In this document: piece after piece, positions 8,956 through 19,136 of the stretch | How positions within the stretch are numbered: the stretch's first letter is position 1 | How the letters are laid out: the number at the start of each line of letters is the position of its first letter | NCBI GenBank assembly: GCA_001599355.1 | Contig: BCGQ01000002.1 | Span: 943,554-1,007,553, forward strand | Source: Nakazawaea peltata | Lineage: Eukaryota; Ascomycota; Pichiomycetes; Alaninales; Pachysolenaceae | DNA: 64,000 nucleotides | Reading direction: 5' to 3' | Translations under genes and position numbers: made by a program | Notes under the pieces: generated by a model | What the model saw: only the letters and a program-made list of their open reading frames with translations | Told to the model about the DNA's origin: nothing | Databases searched by the model: none

Positions 8956-10592
8956 TGATGAACAAGAACAAGAACAAGATTGAAATCAAGATCTGTATCG
9001 ATATTTATCAAGGAGTGAAAAATCACTAATCGGGAATTCTTGCCAAAGGTAATCTAAGGCAGAAGAATAGGAAAGTTTGCCGATGGAGTGAAGGTCGTGC
9101 ACGGAGAGAAGAGAGGAAAAGGTCGTGCAGGGAGAACAAAGAGTACTGGGGATTTGTGTGGGTAGTTGGAAGGGGAGAGACGAAGGGGAGGAGCGAGGGA
9201 GAAGTGGGTAAGGTAGAAGGATGGAGTGGGTAGAGGGAGGAAGAGCAGATGTGTGACAGGGAAAAGCACCACCGTGAGATCTAAAGATAATGAACCTCAT
9301 AAAAACTCCATTAACCAATTCCATATATCAGATGCAGATGAGATCAACTCTATTCTTTCTATTTTAGTCAATTCAGCAATAAACCTCATTACCTTTGTTA
9401 AGGGCGTAGCAATGTACAATAACTCTAAGAGCAATCGATCGCGTTGTGTTGGTTGCTGGTGACCTAAAAAGGGCAGAGTATTTTTATTTTTCTGTGGTTT
9501 GCTCAAAGTCAGGGCTGTGCTGGAGTCACCGGCGCGACCAAGTTTGAAATTTCCCTCGAGACAAGGAGAATCTAGGAACCCGGATTTGAGGATAGGTGAA
9601 AATGAAGTGTCGACAAGATAGGTGATTGAATTGTTGAATATGCATGTTGGAACCAGAAGCGAGATCGAAGGCTCGCGTTGCTCAAATAGTATATTCGACG
9701 ACTGGAAAGATTATCACGTCGGCCGGGAGTTGGCAGGCAGTGAAAAGGCACTGAAATTGCGTGCATTGTCCTAATTAGGAAATGATATTAGAATGATAAC
9801 CCTTTTAGGAAGGCGCGTTTGTGCTTTTTTTCTCTTAAATTAAAAAGTAGTGAGATTAGGTATGCATGGAGGGAGGTTCGGGCAGGGGCAAGGTTCGGGG
9901 GAGGTGAAGTTGAGATTGAATAGATGAAGAAATAAAAGGTCGTTTGTAGAGTAGGTTTGAGCTCGGAGATATCTCCGAGGGTTCGTAGTCTGTCTCCGGT
10001 GTCTCTTTATAGGTTCAAATATGGCTCGCTTTTTTACGATGCCTCGGCTATTACGCACTCCTCTCGACGCAGCAGGGCCAATTGCACATAATAAATTGAT
10101 GTTGCGTCCTGCCCTCCCACTTTTTTTTATTTTAATGTCCCCCCTATAATTTCAATTTTTCGACCACCACACAAAAAGTGCTGCTGGGCACGAAATTTCA
10201 CTATTGAGACAGTGGCGACGGGAGGAGATCAAAAGAGGAATTGATTGTGCAATTGACCTCAATTCGTCTCATACCACCCTCCCAACCTCTCATCTCAGTC
10301 CTCCCTCCCAACCTCGCCCTCTCACCTCCCCCCTTCTCTCCTGCCCTCCCCCATGGCCTCCTATCCCTCCCCCCTATCTGCTGCAAAAAAACACCAATTC
10401 TGCATAATTGAAATTAACCTCTTTTCTTTTTAGGGCAAAAGCTGCTCGCATATATAAAAGGCGAGGGGAAATTTCAGCTTGCAATTTCTCAATCACCAAC
10501 TTGAAATTAATTTATATTTATATAGGTTGACCAATCCATTGATTTTTGTTAATCGATTTAGTTATATCACACCTGATTGACACGTATTAGAA
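8956..10592. other. Divergent intergenic region between SYM1 and PIL1
   Basis: These 1637 bases contain no gene I can support. Positions 9060-9250 are purine-rich and 10255-10385 are pyrimidine-rich (many CCCTCC/CCTCCC tracts), typical of a nucleosome-depleted promoter of a highly expressed yeast gene. The small open frames are compositionally biased and lack conserved motifs. Confidence 0.6.
10451..10458 (+). promoter_or_regulatory. TATA box of PIL1
   Basis: TATATAAA stands 135 bases before the eisosome gene start, directly downstream of the pyrimidine-rich block. Position and sequence fit a strong yeast TATA element. Confidence 0.65.
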
Positions 10593-11513
10593 ATGCACAG
10601 AACATACTCTATGAGAAATGCCAGAGCTCCAACTGCTTCGCAGTTGCAGTCTCCACCACCTCCTCCTTCCACTACCAAGGGAAAGTTCTTTGGTAAGGGA
10701 TCTTTGACCAACAACTTGAGAAGATCTACTGCTGGATCTTTCGGACCAGAGATGGCCAGAAAGTTGTCTCAATTGGTTAAGATTGAGAAGAATGTTATGA
10801 GAGCTGTTGAATTGACTGCTTCCGAGAGAAAGGTTGCTGCTAAGCAATTATCTTTGTGGGGTGAGGAGAACGACGACGATGTCAGTGATGTTACTGACAA
10901 GTTGGGTGTCTTAATCTACGAGATTGGTGAATTGGAAGACCAATTCATTGACCGTTACGACCAATACAGAATCACTTTGAAGGGTATCAGAGATATCGAG
11001 GGTTCTGTTCAACCTTCTAGAGAAAGAAAGCAAAAGATCACAGACCAAATTGCTTACTTGAAGTACAAGGACCCACAATCTCCAAAGATTGTTGTCTTGG
11101 AACAAGAATTGGTTAGAGCTGAGGCTGAATCTTTGGTTGCTGAGCTGCAATTGTCCAACATTACCAGAGAGAAGTTAAAGGCTGCTTTCAACTACCACTT
11201 TGACTCTTTGAGAGAGCACTCTGAGAAGTTGGCTTTGATCGCTGGTTACGGTAAGGCCTTGTTGGAGTTGTTGGATGACTCTCCAGTTACTCCAGGTGAA
11301 ACTAGACCTGCTTACGATGGTTACGAAGCTTCTAAGCAAATCATCATCGATGCCGAGAATGCTTTGGCTTCCTGGACTTTCGACACCGCTCAAGTCAAGC
11401 CAACTTTGTCTATCAGAAGAGCTGACGAGGAGTACGATGAGGATGAGGATTTGGCTGAGGAAACCGAAAACTTGGCTGTCACCGAACAAGAGTGGGCTGA
11501 AGACAAGCAATAG
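10593..11513 (+). CDS. PIL1: Eisosome core BAR protein (Pil1/Lsp1)
   Basis: This 306-residue protein builds the eisosome lattice beneath plasma-membrane furrows. The basic N-terminus MHRTYSMRNARAPTASQLQ is followed by the BAR-type helical domain (~45-275) with GSFGPEMARKLSQLVKIEKN, LGVLIYEIGELEDQFIDRYD and a long, nearly invariant stretch including ALIAGYGKALLELLDDSPVT and YDGYEASKQIIIDAE. The tail is acidic. Pil1 and Lsp1 cannot be separated from sequence alone. Codon bias is strong (TTG, AGA, GGT), as expected for an abundant protein. Its one CTG, codon 185, sits in VAE.QLSNIT, where Pil1 and Lsp1 have alanine. A TATA box lies upstream. Confidence 0.96.
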   Translation: MHRTYSMRNARAPTASQLQSPPPPPSTTKGKFFGKGSLTNNLRRSTAGSFGPEMARKLSQLVKIEKNVMRAVELTASERKVAAKQLSLWGEENDDDVSDVTDKLGVLIYEIGELEDQFIDRYDQYRITLKGIRDIEGSVQPSRERKQKITDQIAYLKYKDPQSPKIVVLEQELVRAEAESLVAELQLSNITREKLKAAFNYHFDSLREHSEKLALIAGYGKALLELLDDSPVTPGETRPAYDGYEASKQIIIDAENALASWTFDTAQVKPTLSIRRADEEYDEDEDLAEETENLAVTEQEWAEDKQ

Positions 11514-11762
11514 ATTGCTCGTTACTAAAATCCATTTCTAGTCATCATTTCGCTTCCTTCCTTTCAAACTTATCCAAGTGTGTTTTTAGTTGATATTTAC
11601 AAGGCTTAATTGCCTATTATTCTGTTGTTGTGAGTTACCAAAGTTGGAGCCAAATTGGTTTTCTACTGGTACAAAATTTGAAGACCTCTTGAATAAAAGA
11701 GCTGTGTTATAATTACAATATATAATTATATCTTTTTTGAAGATAGTTTTTTAAGTGTAGCA

Positions 11763-12688
11763 TTAGGGTCTTGATAAGACAATAAGATCAATTCCACGTC
11801 CAGCAATGGTTCTTGGTCTGTAATTGACTGTAAGTTGGTTCTTTTTGATGTCTTCAGACTCTGTATGTTGAGGAATAGTATTGAGATCGATGTCATCTTG
11901 ATCTTCTTCGAGAATCACCACCTCATTGACAGGTTTATTATCTTGTAGATCTAGTTTACGCACCAATAATTGAGCAGACCCGCTGCCAAACCTTACGTTC
12001 TTGGGCACTTCGGCACCAGCAAAGATCTCGGTCTCCATCACCACTTGACGGAGCAGTTCCAACGTCTTGATGTAAACTATGAGAAGACATTGCCAACCTT
12101 TTTTGGATTGTAATTGTACTGAGATTTTATTACGGTTGGAGGCAGTCAATTGGTCGACTGGAGTATCAAGACATGCCTTCAATATATCATCTTGTAATTC
12201 TTCCACTAAGGACCTGATATCTCTATTTGAGAGTCTGATTCTGGCCAGTCTATGGAGTCTGACTATCAGTTTGCCTTTTGGAGTCAGTAGCAGTGGGACA
12301 GCATGTTCTGCTAGTAAATGGTTAGTCAGTATGGCCTTTCTATTGACGAATACTCTCACAGGTAGCGTAAGGTCATTGGGTAGGGCGATGAAGGAAGTTC
12401 TAATGGTTAGTAAGGAGTTGGAGGTAGTTGAAGGTACTGACGTGGGTACTTTGAGTACTTAACGCGGGTACCTAACGCGGGGTGGACTTACATTGGAGCC
12501 ATAATATTAGATCTTGCATAGATCCGAAGGTAGTAACCAAACTCGGCCTTAAAATCTTGTGTCAGTGCCTGTGTCAGTTCCTCTGCCAGTGCCACCCGCG
12601 CCCCGTGCTGTCGCGACACCAAAAGCAATTTACAAAAATCAATTTTCAACTCCAAATCCCTTGTTATATTGACCTCATCTGGACTCAT
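11763..12688 (-). CDS. Unknown soluble protein, two exons
   Basis: I do not recognise this 277-residue protein. Exon 1 is 12688-12492 (ATG at 12688) and exon 2 is 12399-11763. The joined frame reads ...SNIMAP-ITSFIALPNDLTLPVRVFVNRK.... No signal peptide or membrane helix is visible. The middle (VPLLLTPKGKLIVRLHRLARIRLSNRDIRSLVEELQDDIL) and IFAGAEVPKNVRFGSGSAQLLV look like ordered domains, followed by an acidic linker and a short conserved-looking tail. Three exon-1 CTG codons become alanine in a helical A/E/Q stretch. Its ATG lies 22 bases from that of the divergent LEC1 gene. The canonical intron and continuous frame argue that the gene is real. Confidence 0.75.
12400..12491 (-). other. Intron (92 nt) in the unknown gene
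   Basis: The minus-strand donor GTAAGT starts at 12491, TACTAAC is at 12412-12406 and the acceptor AG is at 12401-12400. The gap between branch site and acceptor AG is only four bases (CATT). Splicing restores one frame of 277 codons. Confidence 0.85.
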
Positions 12689-12710
12689 TACAAGACAAAC
12701 AAACCACAAT

Positions 12711-15700
12711 ATGAGTTCAGAATCGCCTGCCAAGGGTACTTTAACCCTGCAGCAAGAGCATTATCTCAAAAAAGAGCTCATCAATCTCCAATTGATCAAG
12801 GAATTCAACTCCCTCTCAGTGACATACAACGATGTGACTGGGTTGAGGAAGTTTGGAAGTCCTTTTGCTCCATATGATCCCAGCCATCCTCCCTTAAATT
12901 ACGAGGAGAGCTTGGCTATAAGCATGTCATTCCAAGATCATTATGATCTGGAGTTCCCGTTGTTGCGTCACTTCTTCAATCGGTTCCTCATCACGTTTCC
13001 CTTCATCGAACGCTACCAAAACGCCAGTGACAAGAACAACAATGAACAGTTCTGGGTCAACAAGGTGCAAAAATTCTATGAAATCTGGAAGAGCAAGAAG
13101 ATCAGTAACTCCAATGACCGTGGAGAGCTCTCGAAACGGAAATTGACCCTCTTCAAGATCATAAAACTGCTCCTTCTGCTCTACAATTCCGCCCTCCCGA
13201 CAGTCTCTGAAGAAGAGTACCGTCAGGCGACGCTGAAGGGGGACAAAAACCTGTACAAGAAGTTGTCGAAGATTGTGCCGTTGGAGGAGGTGGTCCTTGA
13301 CGTTGCTGACGTTGTCGGCGAGCCCCACTACGTAAATGGACTCGATATAAACGTCGTAGGTGTAAGAAAAGGGAAGGAATTGAAGGAATTGAAAGGTTTG
13401 ATGAAACAATTGAGTTTCTGGTCGTCGTCTAAAGCGTTGGATCCCAAGGATCCGAAGAATTACTCGAGCTTCTATGAATTTGTGATCGAGGTGAGGTCAG
13501 AATCGACCGGGAAAGTCCATTATGTAGCTAGAAGATACTCAGAATTTCAACTTCTCCATAAGAAATTGTTCCAGGTGTTTGCTGGGAAGGAGTTGCCTCG
13601 ATTACCTTCGAAAATAAAGCAAGGATCGAGTTTGGACGTTGAAGGAGGGGAAGGATCTGTAGATGTAGGTGTAGACGTAGAGAGTGTAGATGGAGATGGA
13701 GATGGAGATGGTGGAGACGATGGGGGAGATGATGGGTTGGATGACGAACTTGAAGAGATTGGGGGTGATTCTGATCAATTTATCGAGTCTTTGAAGGCTC
13801 TTAAATTGAAGAATGGTAATTTCAAGTTGCCTAGAGAGAAGATGAGAGTCGCAATGAGGGGTTACCTTCATAGTTTACTCAAATCTCCTAATATTTCTAA
13901 CTCTGAACTCTTTTCTGACTTTTTAAATCGTGATAAATTCGGATTTATCGAGTCGGAAGAGTTGAAAACCGACATAAATGTCCGGAAACAGATAGATATC
14001 ATGGTGGTTGCCCAGCAGATCCAATTCCAACGTGCTACTATTGAATCTATCAAGAAATTACAGGCATCTATTGAGGATTTGAAACTGAAATTACTTTCTT
14101 CCGGTGAAAATTGGGGGTTATTACCATTTTTTGAAGAATTAGAGACCAAAAAACGAATCCAAGACCTCTCTCCGCCTCTTCAATCCTTTGTAGATTTGGC
14201 TAAATTCGAAATCGCTTCGACATTATATGAGGTATTCCTTGCCAATGATCAGTCTCTTGAATTTTTCAAGATTTTGAAGAAAATACACCAATTCTTCCCC
14301 TATAAAATGGTTGCTCTGATCATGAGATATACCAATCCTATGGCTATTATGAAGAAGTTGATCGACTTGTTTTTGATTCAACCACCTTCTTTTAGCGGGA
14401 ATGGGAGATCTTTATTGCAATACATTTTCACCTTGGGATTGAATGATGATTTGAGACATCTTTTGAAGGAGATTTCAACTTTGAAAGGTAATATTCAGCT
14501 GTTGAATCCGAAATATAATGTCGTTGTCGAGAAATTGGAAGCGTATGTCGATAATAAAGATGACAATGTCATTATTAGAATTAAAAAGAACGCTTCTAAA
14601 TACAAAATCGATTTAGTTCTTTCTATTTTATTGAATAATAATGATTTGGGGGTGAAATTGGGTCCGGATGTGGTGGATGATCTTTTGGATTCTTATAGGA
14701 ATCATCTCCGATTGAAGGAGATCCATTCTAAAGAATCTGGTGTGCAAAATGACTCGTCCAGTTACAAAAGAACCGTCTCAAGAGCTCAATTCTTCACTTA
14801 TCTGGAGGATTTGTTCAAAGCTATGTTGAGAAAGAAGGATAAAGATAATCTTAAAGAGTTATGGATCGAGCCTGAACTCACCAAGCTTATCAAAGAATTG
14901 ATAACCATTTTCTTCCAACCCCTCATCAAGATCTTCACAGAACTGGATATCCATTTATATATACCGATTTTCCGGGACTTTATAAGTGATTTAATTAGGT
15001 TGATCAGTACTTATCAAAACAATTATTCACTTCTTCTTAGTACTGGAGAAGCCGGTAATATGGTGACCAAGTTCATTGCTCTTTTAACCAAATATGAACT
15101 GCATGTCTATGAATTTATTCATAATTTATATATAAGCGATAAGAACAGTGATGAAAAATCCCGAGTATTCACTAAACTTGTCGACTGGTTCAACAGTTTC
15201 ATTGTATTGTTGAAGTTTGTCAAGGATGATCGTCCGGATCTTGGTCTTGACCTAAATAAACTAGTCGATAAAATGGTCTCTGAAGGTTCTATTGACAAGG
15301 AGAAGTTGTTGCTGGAGGTGAATAGAATCATTCTGGAGATTGAGAAGAAGCGTAAAATCTATCTTGAGATGGTTGAGAAGGAGCAGGTGGTTATTGGTGG
15401 ATCTAAACTGGTAGCTAGCTCTAAAGTAGCTGCCAATTGGACCGAGATCCACAACAATTTATCTGCTCTGATTAATATGAATATTAGTGACTCTGGAGAA
15501 GCTGTTAAGCCTATTGCTGATTCAGAAATCGATGAGTTGAATATGGAGCTTGTTGAAATGGAAAGTAGTGGGGGTGAATCTCTTTTGAAGAAGATGAGCA
15601 ATGAAGATTTCGTTAAGATGATTACTGAGAATGAAGTTGAGAGGAGATTGGGGAAGGTTAAGAATGAGGAGTATTACAATGATGAGGAGATGGACTTTGA

Positions 15701-15806
15701 GATTTTGAAGAGGGATATTGAGATTAAGAAGATGATGGGTGAGTTTAGTGGGATGATATTGGGGGTGTTACGAGAGAGTGGTAAGGGGGGTAGGGAAGGG
15801 ATATGA
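12711..15806 (+). CDS. LEC1: PX-domain lipid-organisation protein (Lec1/YPR097W-like)
   Basis: This 1031-residue protein has the layout of S. cerevisiae YPR097W/Lec1: an N-terminal PX-associated region (LTLQQEHYLKKELINLQLIKEFNSL, residues ~1-200), a PX domain (~245-415) and a long helical C-terminal region. Lec1 is linked to lipid and ergosterol organisation. The PX hallmark is YVARRYSEFQLLHKKL followed by ELPRLPSK. Between that and the closing PX helices (RVAMRGYLHSLLKSPNISNS) lies an insert of about 55 residues, very rich in Gly/Asp/Val (13627-13790) and encoded partly by GGAGAT repeats. The first ATG is at 12711, and the conserved N-terminus starts within a few residues of it. Confidence 0.85.
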   Translation: MSSESPAKGTLTLQQEHYLKKELINLQLIKEFNSLSVTYNDVTGLRKFGSPFAPYDPSHPPLNYEESLAISMSFQDHYDLEFPLLRHFFNRFLITFPFIERYQNASDKNNNEQFWVNKVQKFYEIWKSKKISNSNDRGELSKRKLTLFKIIKLLLLLYNSALPTVSEEEYRQATLKGDKNLYKKLSKIVPLEEVVLDVADVVGEPHYVNGLDINVVGVRKGKELKELKGLMKQLSFWSSSKALDPKDPKNYSSFYEFVIEVRSESTGKVHYVARRYSEFQLLHKKLFQVFAGKELPRLPSKIKQGSSLDVEGGEGSVDVGVDVESVDGDGDGDGGDDGGDDGLDDELEEIGGDSDQFIESLKALKLKNGNFKLPREKMRVAMRGYLHSLLKSPNISNSELFSDFLNRDKFGFIESEELKTDINVRKQIDIMVVAQQIQFQRATIESIKKLQASIEDLKLKLLSSGENWGLLPFFEELETKKRIQDLSPPLQSFVDLAKFEIASTLYEVFLANDQSLEFFKILKKIHQFFPYKMVALIMRYTNPMAIMKKLIDLFLIQPPSFSGNGRSLLQYIFTLGLNDDLRHLLKEISTLKGNIQLLNPKYNVVVEKLEAYVDNKDDNVIIRIKKNASKYKIDLVLSILLNNNDLGVKLGPDVVDDLLDSYRNHLRLKEIHSKESGVQNDSSSYKRTVSRAQFFTYLEDLFKAMLRKKDKDNLKELWIEPELTKLIKELITIFFQPLIKIFTELDIHLYIPIFRDFISDLIRLISTYQNNYSLLLSTGEAGNMVTKFIALLTKYELHVYEFIHNLYISDKNSDEKSRVFTKLVDWFNSFIVLLKFVKDDRPDLGLDLNKLVDKMVSEGSIDKEKLLLEVNRIILEIEKKRKIYLEMVEKEQVVIGGSKLVASSKVAANWTEIHNNLSALINMNISDSGEAVKPIADSEIDELNMELVEMESSGGESLLKKMSNEDFVKMITENEVERRLGKVKNEEYYNDEEMDFEILKRDIEIKKMMGEFSGMILGVLRESGKGGREGI

Positions 15807-16048
15807 TTTGAGTAGTGTGGTGACAGTTTGGTGACAGTGTGGTGACAGCGCAGAGGTCAGATCTGGGTCAATAACACCGACTGACTGTCTATAGTCACTG
15901 ACTGCCTATTGTCACTATCTATTGTCACTGTGTCACGATATGCACGCTAAATCCGAAAAATAATTTCCTAATCGGGTAATCCTTATCGGCTAAAAAATCC
16001 CCCCCATTTCTCACCTTCCAATCCCCCCATTCCCTCCTCATTCAACTC

Positions 16049-16993
16049 ATGGACTCATTCACCTTAACTAACGGGCTCAAGGTCCCTGCCGTCGCCTATG
16101 GAATCGGCTCAAAATGGTCAAGAAACAAGAAACTGACCCCCAACGAAACTAACTCCGAACTAGCCTCCAATATCGAGTTGGCCTTGAAGAAAGGCTTCAC
16201 TCATTTGGACATGGCCGAGACCTACAACACATACCTGGAAGTCGAGGTGGCCTTCAACAAGTTGCGGAGCTCCGGAGACTTCAAGAGAGACCAATTGTTC
16301 CTCACCGATAAGTACTGGACCGGCTTAGGCTCGGGCAATATGCCAAAGAGTTCAGGTCCAAAAGAAGCCTTGGAGAAGTCCTTGAAGGTGTTGGGATTGG
16401 ACTACGTAGACAGCTACCTTATCCATTCACCTTTCTTGGAGAAGGAGATTCATGGGATTTCCACGAAAGAAGCTTGGAAAGAGATCGAGGAGCTCTACAA
16501 GACCGGCAAAGCCAAGTCGATTGGAGTCTCAAACTTCGACGTTGAGTCTCTTGAGGAGTTGATGGGTTACCTGGAAATCAAGCCTATGGTCAACCAAATT
16601 GAGTACAATGTGTACTTGCCCAACCAGAGTACTGGGATTGTGGAATTCTGCCAAAAGAACGGCATCTTGGTCTCTGCCTACTCACCTTTGGCTCCATTGT
16701 ACAAGAAATCGAATGATCCTGAGGAAAACTCCAAGCCAGGCCCAATTGACGGGCTCGTCGAGGAGTTGGGAGCCAAGTACTCGAAGACTGCGACTCAGGT
16801 TTTACTTAGATGGGTTTACCAGACCGGAGTCTTGCCGGTGACTACATCTCAAAACGAGCAAAGGTTAGATCAGATTTTGGATATTTTCAGTTTCGAATTA
16901 TCGGAGCTGGAGGTTGGCCAGATCTCCCAATTGGGCTCAAAGCACTTCTATAGACAGTACTGGATCGACCCATTCCTGAAGTACGATCCTTAG
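16049..16993 (+). CDS. NADPH-dependent aldo-keto reductase
   Basis: This 314-residue aldo-keto reductase is of the Ypr1/Gcy1-like or related yeast class and reduces aldehydes and ketones with NAD(P)H. The catalytic tetrad is visible: Asp and Tyr in HLDMAETY, Lys in LTDKYW and His in LIHSPF. NQIEYNVYLP and the strand ILVSAYSPLAPLY follow, and cofactor-binding residues lie near LPVTTSQNEQRLDQ. The barrel is complete. CTG codon 175 lies in Y.EIKPMVNQIEY, where AEIKP is usual. The exact substrate cannot be assigned. Its stop codon overlaps that of the convergent ASR1 gene by four bases. Confidence 0.92.
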   Translation: MDSFTLTNGLKVPAVAYGIGSKWSRNKKLTPNETNSELASNIELALKKGFTHLDMAETYNTYLEVEVAFNKLRSSGDFKRDQLFLTDKYWTGLGSGNMPKSSGPKEALEKSLKVLGLDYVDSYLIHSPFLEKEIHGISTKEAWKEIEELYKTGKAKSIGVSNFDVESLEELMGYLEIKPMVNQIEYNVYLPNQSTGIVEFCQKNGILVSAYSPLAPLYKKSNDPEENSKPGPIDGLVEELGAKYSKTATQVLLRWVYQTGVLPVTTSQNEQRLDQILDIFSFELSELEVGQISQLGSKHFYRQYWIDPFLKYDP

Positions 16994-18909
16994 ACCTTTT
17001 TTAGTTCATCTTTAATACAATTTTCAACGAAATCAGTGTAGAATCTGAGTCTTTGACGGTCGTCCAGCGATGTGTGGGACTCGGAGACGATTCTTAGCAG
17101 GAATTCTTGGTATGAATCGAATTCAAAACGTTCTCGGAGCTCTACTAACTTGTTTAGAAGTGATAGGAAATGGTAGGTGGGCCTTTGGAGTTCCAAATCC
17201 TCGATCTTTTTGTAGAGTTTTCTTGAAACTTGACGATTTATCTCGGTGTATTGGTCGGTGGAGATCTGTTTGGAGGTGTAGAAGGGTCTAAGTTTGGACC
17301 TGACGATGAGCTTCTGGAGAAGATGCTTTTGGGAGAGTGAAAGACCTTCTTCTGGGGGAGGGCCGGTTTGTTGAGTCCGTTTTCTTTTCCTTGGGGGGTT
17401 TTTGAGGGGTTCGTGGGGAGAATTTTGGGTTTCAAGGTGAGAATTATGAGCCTCAAGCAGATCAAGAGTGAGTTTAGAAGGTTGAGACAGGTCTGTCGAT
17501 GGTTGAGGTGGTGGTGGGAGGGGTGCAAGCGACTTCTCATCGTCAGAACTCACCATCACAGACGTAGGAGATGTCTCATGAGATGAGGAAGGTGATTTTT
17601 GAGCTCCAATTGGACGTTCTTCAGGTAAAATATGGACTCTTTTGGTATATGCGTTTGTTGAGATGCTACTTAGAAGACTGGAGACAGTACTTGGAGGTGC
17701 CAGACCCTCCAGAGACGGTACAATTGCTGGTGGAATCGACTCAGTACTGGATTTTTCAATTTTACTACCAGACGAAGCCTCTTCTGGCTCAGAAATCCTA
17801 CTATGTTTCCTACGGACCGGTTTTTTCACCTTCTTAGCATCTCCAGACACCCGTGAAGGTCCTGGTGACACCCTTGCACCATCTCCTTCCGACTTTTTAG
17901 CTATATCGTACACTCTCCAAGCATCTTCTTCTTCTTTGGAAATTCTCGGTGTCACAGAACGAGATGGAGGACTCAATTGACCGAAAGTCGACCCGCTATT
18001 CACTATACCACCATTCACAGCACCTACAGGTCCTACACGGTTGTTGTTATGCCTTCTTAAGTTCCTCTGTCTTCGTCTGATCGGTTCAAATGGCAACCCC
18101 AAAGCGTTGCGTCGATTTGTTCGTATTTCATCTCTTAAAGATGCAATAAACGAGTTCACAGCTCTCCCTGACAGTCTGATACTAGCAGGATACCTCATAG
18201 TATTGCTGAAGGAGCTCATTGGATGAACTACACTGTCTCCTGATTGAGGAGTGTCACACATAGGACAGTTCCAAACTCCATCGTAACAGGCATTCCCCAA
18301 ACAGTTAGGGTGGAAGCTTCCAGAGCACCCAGAACAAATTACAAGACCTGTAGACACAGAAGAAGGTCTGTCACACAAGATACATACCGAATATGGCACT
18401 AAGTACCGATGGTTTCTCAGTGGAGGAATATAATCTGGATCGAATCCGGTCCCATAACCATCTTCTTCGATTTGATCCTCGAGCAGATAATCCAGATCGG
18501 TATCATATGGGGTTGGAAATGTTTTATCTTCGATCTTGATCTCTTCTATAATGCTCTCGCCGGCATAGAGCTCAATCACATTGAATTTGGCCCGGCACAG
18601 TGGACAAGTATTGGCTCTTTCTGCCCACGATTTGATACAAAAATCGTGATAACGATGATTACACGGCTTGATTCGAGCCAGGAGTTGAGTTTGCCGGGTC
18701 GATCTCTTTATATCAGATGCAGCTTCAGGTAACAGATCCAAACAAATGGTACACAAGTCTTCTTCTTCATCTTCAACTATCTCATCGTTCTCAATCATAC
18801 TGGTGTCATCCCCTTGCAGGCCAGTGACTGGCAACGGCAGGGGGTCAGTGTCAGGTGGTTTTGCCATTTTCCAATCGGAAATGGCTTCAGATTGTTCGTA
18901 GTCATCCAT
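16990..18909 (-). CDS. ASR1: RING/PHD ubiquitin ligase of the Asr1 (RPC) family
   Basis: This 639-residue protein has a RING finger (~53-106: CTIC ... CNHRYHDFC ... CPLC), a PHD finger (~176-219: CILC ... CSGCSGSFHPNC ... CPMC), a long disordered Ser/Pro-rich middle and a helical C-terminal module (~525-639) with INRQVSRKLYKKI. This RING-PHD-CTD-binding layout defines Asr1 and its fungal relatives, which ubiquitylate RNA polymerase II. S. cerevisiae Asr1 is far shorter (288 residues). The longer form with extended linkers resembles other fungal members. The start is the ATG at 18909; the open frame continues upstream without another ATG. It is divergent from RDS3. Confidence 0.85.
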   Translation of the reverse strand: MDDYEQSEAISDWKMAKPPDTDPLPLPVTGLQGDDTSMIENDEIVEDEEEDLCTICLDLLPEAASDIKRSTRQTQLLARIKPCNHRYHDFCIKSWAERANTCPLCRAKFNVIELYAGESIIEEIKIEDKTFPTPYDTDLDYLLEDQIEEDGYGTGFDPDYIPPLRNHRYLVPYSVCILCDRPSSVSTGLVICSGCSGSFHPNCLGNACYDGVWNCPMCDTPQSGDSVVHPMSSFSNTMRYPASIRLSGRAVNSFIASLRDEIRTNRRNALGLPFEPIRRRQRNLRRHNNNRVGPVGAVNGGIVNSGSTFGQLSPPSRSVTPRISKEEEDAWRVYDIAKKSEGDGARVSPGPSRVSGDAKKVKKPVRRKHSRISEPEEASSGSKIEKSSTESIPPAIVPSLEGLAPPSTVSSLLSSISTNAYTKRVHILPEERPIGAQKSPSSSHETSPTSVMVSSDDEKSLAPLPPPPQPSTDLSQPSKLTLDLLEAHNSHLETQNSPHEPLKNPPRKRKRTQQTGPPPEEGLSLSQKHLLQKLIVRSKLRPFYTSKQISTDQYTEINRQVSRKLYKKIEDLELQRPTYHFLSLLNKLVELRERFEFDSYQEFLLRIVSESHTSLDDRQRLRFYTDFVENCIKDELKKV

Positions 18910-19136
18910 GATATCGGATTCGCTTTGTCTGAGACTGTCCAGCACTCACGTTTCTCGGATTGACAAACACTAACTATGAAGGCAAGATGAGGCAAACGGA
19001 GCGGAAAAAAATATTTAAAAAAAATCCTAACTTTAAATGTATGTGATTTTACAAGACTGTGCAGATAGTGTCGTGGTTGAGAGATCATCTTGTGTCAGTG
19101 CATCGATTAGCGAGATCGAGTCACAAACCTTAAATC

